NCBI RefSeq assembly: GCF_001649575.2
Contig: NC_051434.1
Location: 5,035,745-5,099,744 of the forward strand
DNA: 64,000 bases
Source: Kryptolebias marmoratus
Taxonomy: Eukaryota; Chordata; Actinopteri; Cyprinodontiformes; Rivulidae
Direction of reading: 5' to 3'
Below are positions 61,618 to 64,000 of this stretch, piece by piece. Under the pieces are notes generated by a model. It was not told where the DNA came from. It searched no databases and was given only the letters and a program-made list of their open reading frames with translations. Position numbers and translations under genes: made by a program. Each line of letters opens with the position of its first letter. Positions within the stretch are counted from its first letter, which is position 1.

Positions 61618-64000
61618 TTCACGTTAAGAAAACCACATTTAATGTGAGGAAAGTCACTCTGTGATAAAGGCTGAATAATTTTTAATGAGATGCTGTGTCT
61701 GTATGAGTGTCTTACTGTAGGAGAGCAGGAATCGCTCCGCCAAGATATTGTAGGTGATCAGCAGACAGTCGGGGCAGGTCTGATAGAAGTCCACCACTCC
61801 TGTTTCGTTGTATGCCTGAAGCACGCCGTTCGTCTCCTGTCCTAAAACACACACACCCACATGTCTGTCTCTCTACCTTTGCAGGGACTTCCATACATTA
61901 CTACAGCCTAACCCTGACCCTTACCCTAACCCTAACCATTACCAGTACATACCTAACCCTAAACCAAACCTAAAATCAATTCACACCTTAGTCCTAAACC
62001 TAACCCCTAACCCAAAAACATAATTTCTCCTCGTGGGGACCAGGCTTTGGTCTCCACAAGGAGCAGTTGGTCCTCAAAAGTTAGGAAAATTGTCCCCACA
62101 ATGTACCAAATACAAGTCCACACACACACACACACATCAATAACAATCCCTGGTAGATAACCTGTATTTTGTGTCTTGTGTCTTCTTTGTTATACCTTTT
62201 AAGGTAAATAGTGCCCATACTTCTCAGACTGTAAAAATTGTTGTTGGTACTTTCAGCAGATATTTTTTTTATGTTGATGTTTGACGCTGAATTCCATTTA
62301 CATCTGAACTTGAAACTCGGATCTCCGAATGACGTCAGACCTGACTTGATTGTGTTTCAGTTGCAGCCAGGAGGGTTTGGTCATGGTTGCGCTCAGTTTA
62401 TAAGCCGTTGACAATACAGTCTGTGCGTTTTAACTAAACATGGCTGGAATGTACTGCATGTGTGACCAGATTACTACGATACAAACTGCACCTGTGATTG
62501 TTATATTGTGCTAAAAAAGTCGACATGAACATGTTACATTTATTGTGGGGTAAATTTGGGTGGCGTTCTGACTTACTGAAAAAAAAAAAAACACACTTTG
62601 CTGAGTTTTCCTCAGGATCATCAGGGACCTTTGTCATGTTGGCATAGTAGGTAATACAGGACTTGTGACCTCCACTGAAAACAACGAGAGAAGAAAGCAA
62701 CATCAGTCTGCCATGTGTGCTGTCTCTCAGGGACTCCTGCACTGTCAGATAATGTGGCTACAGCGTGTCTCTGAGTCAGTGTTTAAATGTGGGAACTCAC
62801 GTAAACATGTTCCTCAGAATGAACTCAACAGCTTTGTTATCATGGAGAGCTTTGAACTCTACGTGAGAGGTGGCCATCATTCCCAGCAAGGCTTTACCTA
62901 TTTCACGTTCAGACACGGACCAGACCATAATCCAGTTGCCATAAATCTGCAGTGGGGGCAAGAGGAGAACGGGTCAAAGTCTGGCCCAATTGAGCTTCTC
63001 TGGAGTTTTTCTAGAATTTTTTAAATGCTGCTAGTATTTGTGAAAATGAACGAAATTAGACTTTTATGTCTCTAACAGATTACAATGGATGGTAAATGTC
63101 AACTGATAAAATGTTGTCCATTACAGAATTTGAACATTTACCACAGACATGTCATCCAGAGACAAAGCTGTGACCAGCGGCCGGCATTCTTCTGATAACG
63201 GAGCTGACAACTTGTGACAAAAGTCTGTACAAAGAGATAGAAAGAGAACATTAGATAAAGTAAAGCATAACGATCGTGTCGACAGCCGTCAGTCATTTAA
63301 AGTCACTGACCTGCTTTTCCATTATAGACAAACGGCTTGTTGTGAGGGAATCCCATACACTCAGCCAGTTTCTTGTGGTCATCGTGGTGGGTTTTATGCT
63401 GCTCAGCATCCTGATGTGACCCCTCCTTCTCTGATGCACAAAACAAGATCATTCACGTTAACAAAACTGAGTTCAGCGGGCGGGACGGTCACAGCAGGGG
63501 AAATGCTGACTCAGTTTTTATTGTAAAGTTGTGTGTGAGCGTTTTACTGTAGAACAGCAGGAATTGATGCGTTGAGGTTTTGTAGTCCATCAGCAGACAG
63601 TCGTCGCAGGTCTGATAGAAGTCCACGTCTCCGATTTCGGTGTACTCCTGAGCCTCTCCGTCCTTTTCTAGTCCTGATGCACAAAAACACACAGAACAAA
63701 CTTGAAAATAAGAAATGACAAAAGAAACACACCTTCATACACAATAACAGTAACAATCCTGCTTTAGATTGTGTTGCCAGGCCGACAATATTTAAAAATA
63801 AATAGATAAATAAATATTTTGTAGAGGAGGCTGATGTTGTGATTGAATCTTAAAGCAACCAGAGGCAGGTCGCCTCTTCAAGACATGACAAATACAGTAA
63901 AACTAAGCAGTAAGTACCTGGTATGTACTCTATAAATACAAGGTAACAAGTCACTTTATAATACAGCCTGGTCCCTGTAGGCACAGTTACATAATAGGTA
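61351..64000 (-). CDS. Two-domain lipocalin (PSTBP-like), 5' part beyond the window, frameshift near the 3' end
   Basis: Exons in transcript order: 63673-63548, 63430-63311, 63224-63142, 62946-62801, 62674-62577, 61841-61716, 61596-61476, 61394-61351; earlier exons lie past 64000. The first two are exons 4-5 of domain 1 (QTCDDC, AEC). The third, 83 nt, is a fusion: it starts as a last exon (DFCHKLSAP) but, instead of a stop, runs into a mature lipocalin start (SEECRPLVTALSLDDMSV). Domain 2 follows with YGNW at the start of its exon 2, SCITYY, QTCPDC, SEC and FCHKKSAPEPSAE. Frame holds until the penultimate exon, which is 121 nt instead of 120 because of an A7 run and meets TGA at once. A T13 tract at the 3' end of the 98-nt exon encodes four phenylalanines. 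Puffer saxitoxin/tetrodotoxin-binding proteins have the same two-domain build. Ligand unknown; this is a carrier, not a toxin. Confidence 0.82.
61860..62135. repeat. Dispersed repeat with telomere-like TAACCC units, in an intron of the two-domain lipocalin
   Basis: Begins GCAGGGACTTCCATAC, then degenerate CCCTAACCCTAACC-like units (about 61907-62020), TCGTGGGGACCAGG and GGTCTCCACAAGG, and closes with (CA)n at 62116-62134. This is a common fish dispersed repeat; the TAACCC units belong to it and need not be a real telomere relic. Confidence 0.65.
63452..64000 (-). repeat. Outer inverted repeat, right arm (open at the window edge)
   Basis: Reverse complement partner of 58941-59489 (coordinates sum to 122941). 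Contains exon 4 of domain 1 of the two-domain gene. Identity is complete across introns as well as exons apart from three bases, so the duplication or conversion is very recent, or the assembly has duplicated a haplotype. Confidence 0.92.

Noticed and set aside
61907..62020. Interstitial telomere
   Set aside because: TAACCC-like units are degenerate and belong to a dispersed fish repeat with TCGTGGGGACC and GGTCTCCACAAGG landmarks.

Overview
The window is a piece of a ray-finned (teleost, probably percomorph) fish genome. The genes are split by GT-AG introns. One gene family, the TBT-binding / saxitoxin-tetrodotoxin-binding lipocalins, is known only from fish, and the Toll-like receptor is of the TLR11-subfamily type. 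The remainder is intergenic or intronic DNA full of typical fish repeats: Tc1-like and hAT-type elements, non-LTR reverse transcriptase fragments, and (CA)n, (GATG)n and (ATTT)n microsatellites. One 864-base run of N (4334-5197) is an assembly gap. No operons, CRISPR arrays, rRNA or tRNA genes were seen.

Layout. (1) 1-2.6 kb: the 3' part of a Toll-like receptor gene on the + strand (last leucine-rich repeats, LRR-CT, one membrane segment, and a TIR domain split over three exons). (2) 2.6-10.5 kb: intergenic, with repeats and the gap. (3) 10.5-36 kb: a cortexin gene. A GC-rich, CCAAT- and X-box-bearing promoter and an untranslated exon near 10.7-11.1 kb appear to be joined over a 24.5-kb intron to a single coding exon at 35.6-35.9 kb (83 aa). 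(4) 37.8-39.1 kb: a tentative three-exon gene for a 75-aa protein. (5) 39-54.6 kb: gene-poor, repeat-bearing DNA with one weak minus-strand promoter/ORF candidate near 41 kb. (6) 54.7-64 kb: a cluster of secreted lipocalins. Gene 1 (+) looks intact, 216 aa. Gene 2 (+) lies tail-to-tail with a minus-strand gene that runs off the right edge.

The most interesting part is the lipocalin cluster. In the minus-strand gene the last exon of one lipocalin domain lacks its stop codon and runs in frame into the mature N-terminus of a second lipocalin domain. One 83-bp fusion exon has the acceptor phase of a last exon and the donor phase of a first exon. This is the exon-level trace of the two-domain build known for puffer saxitoxin/tetrodotoxin-binding protein. 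Gene 2 is a mosaic in inverted orientation: its exon 4 region is almost identical to domain-1 exon 4 of the two-domain gene, and its exons 5-6 and 3' UTR are almost identical to the domain-2 end. The switch falls in intron 4, as expected if an inverted copy of the two-domain gene collapsed to one domain by recombination between its two homologous introns, or if gene conversion acted. Both gene 2 and the second domain of the minus-strand gene show a one-base reading-frame fault (real decay or assembly error).

The genes do not form a pathway: innate sensing (TLR), a neuronal membrane microprotein (cortexin) and plasma-type ligand carriers (lipocalins) are simply neighbours.
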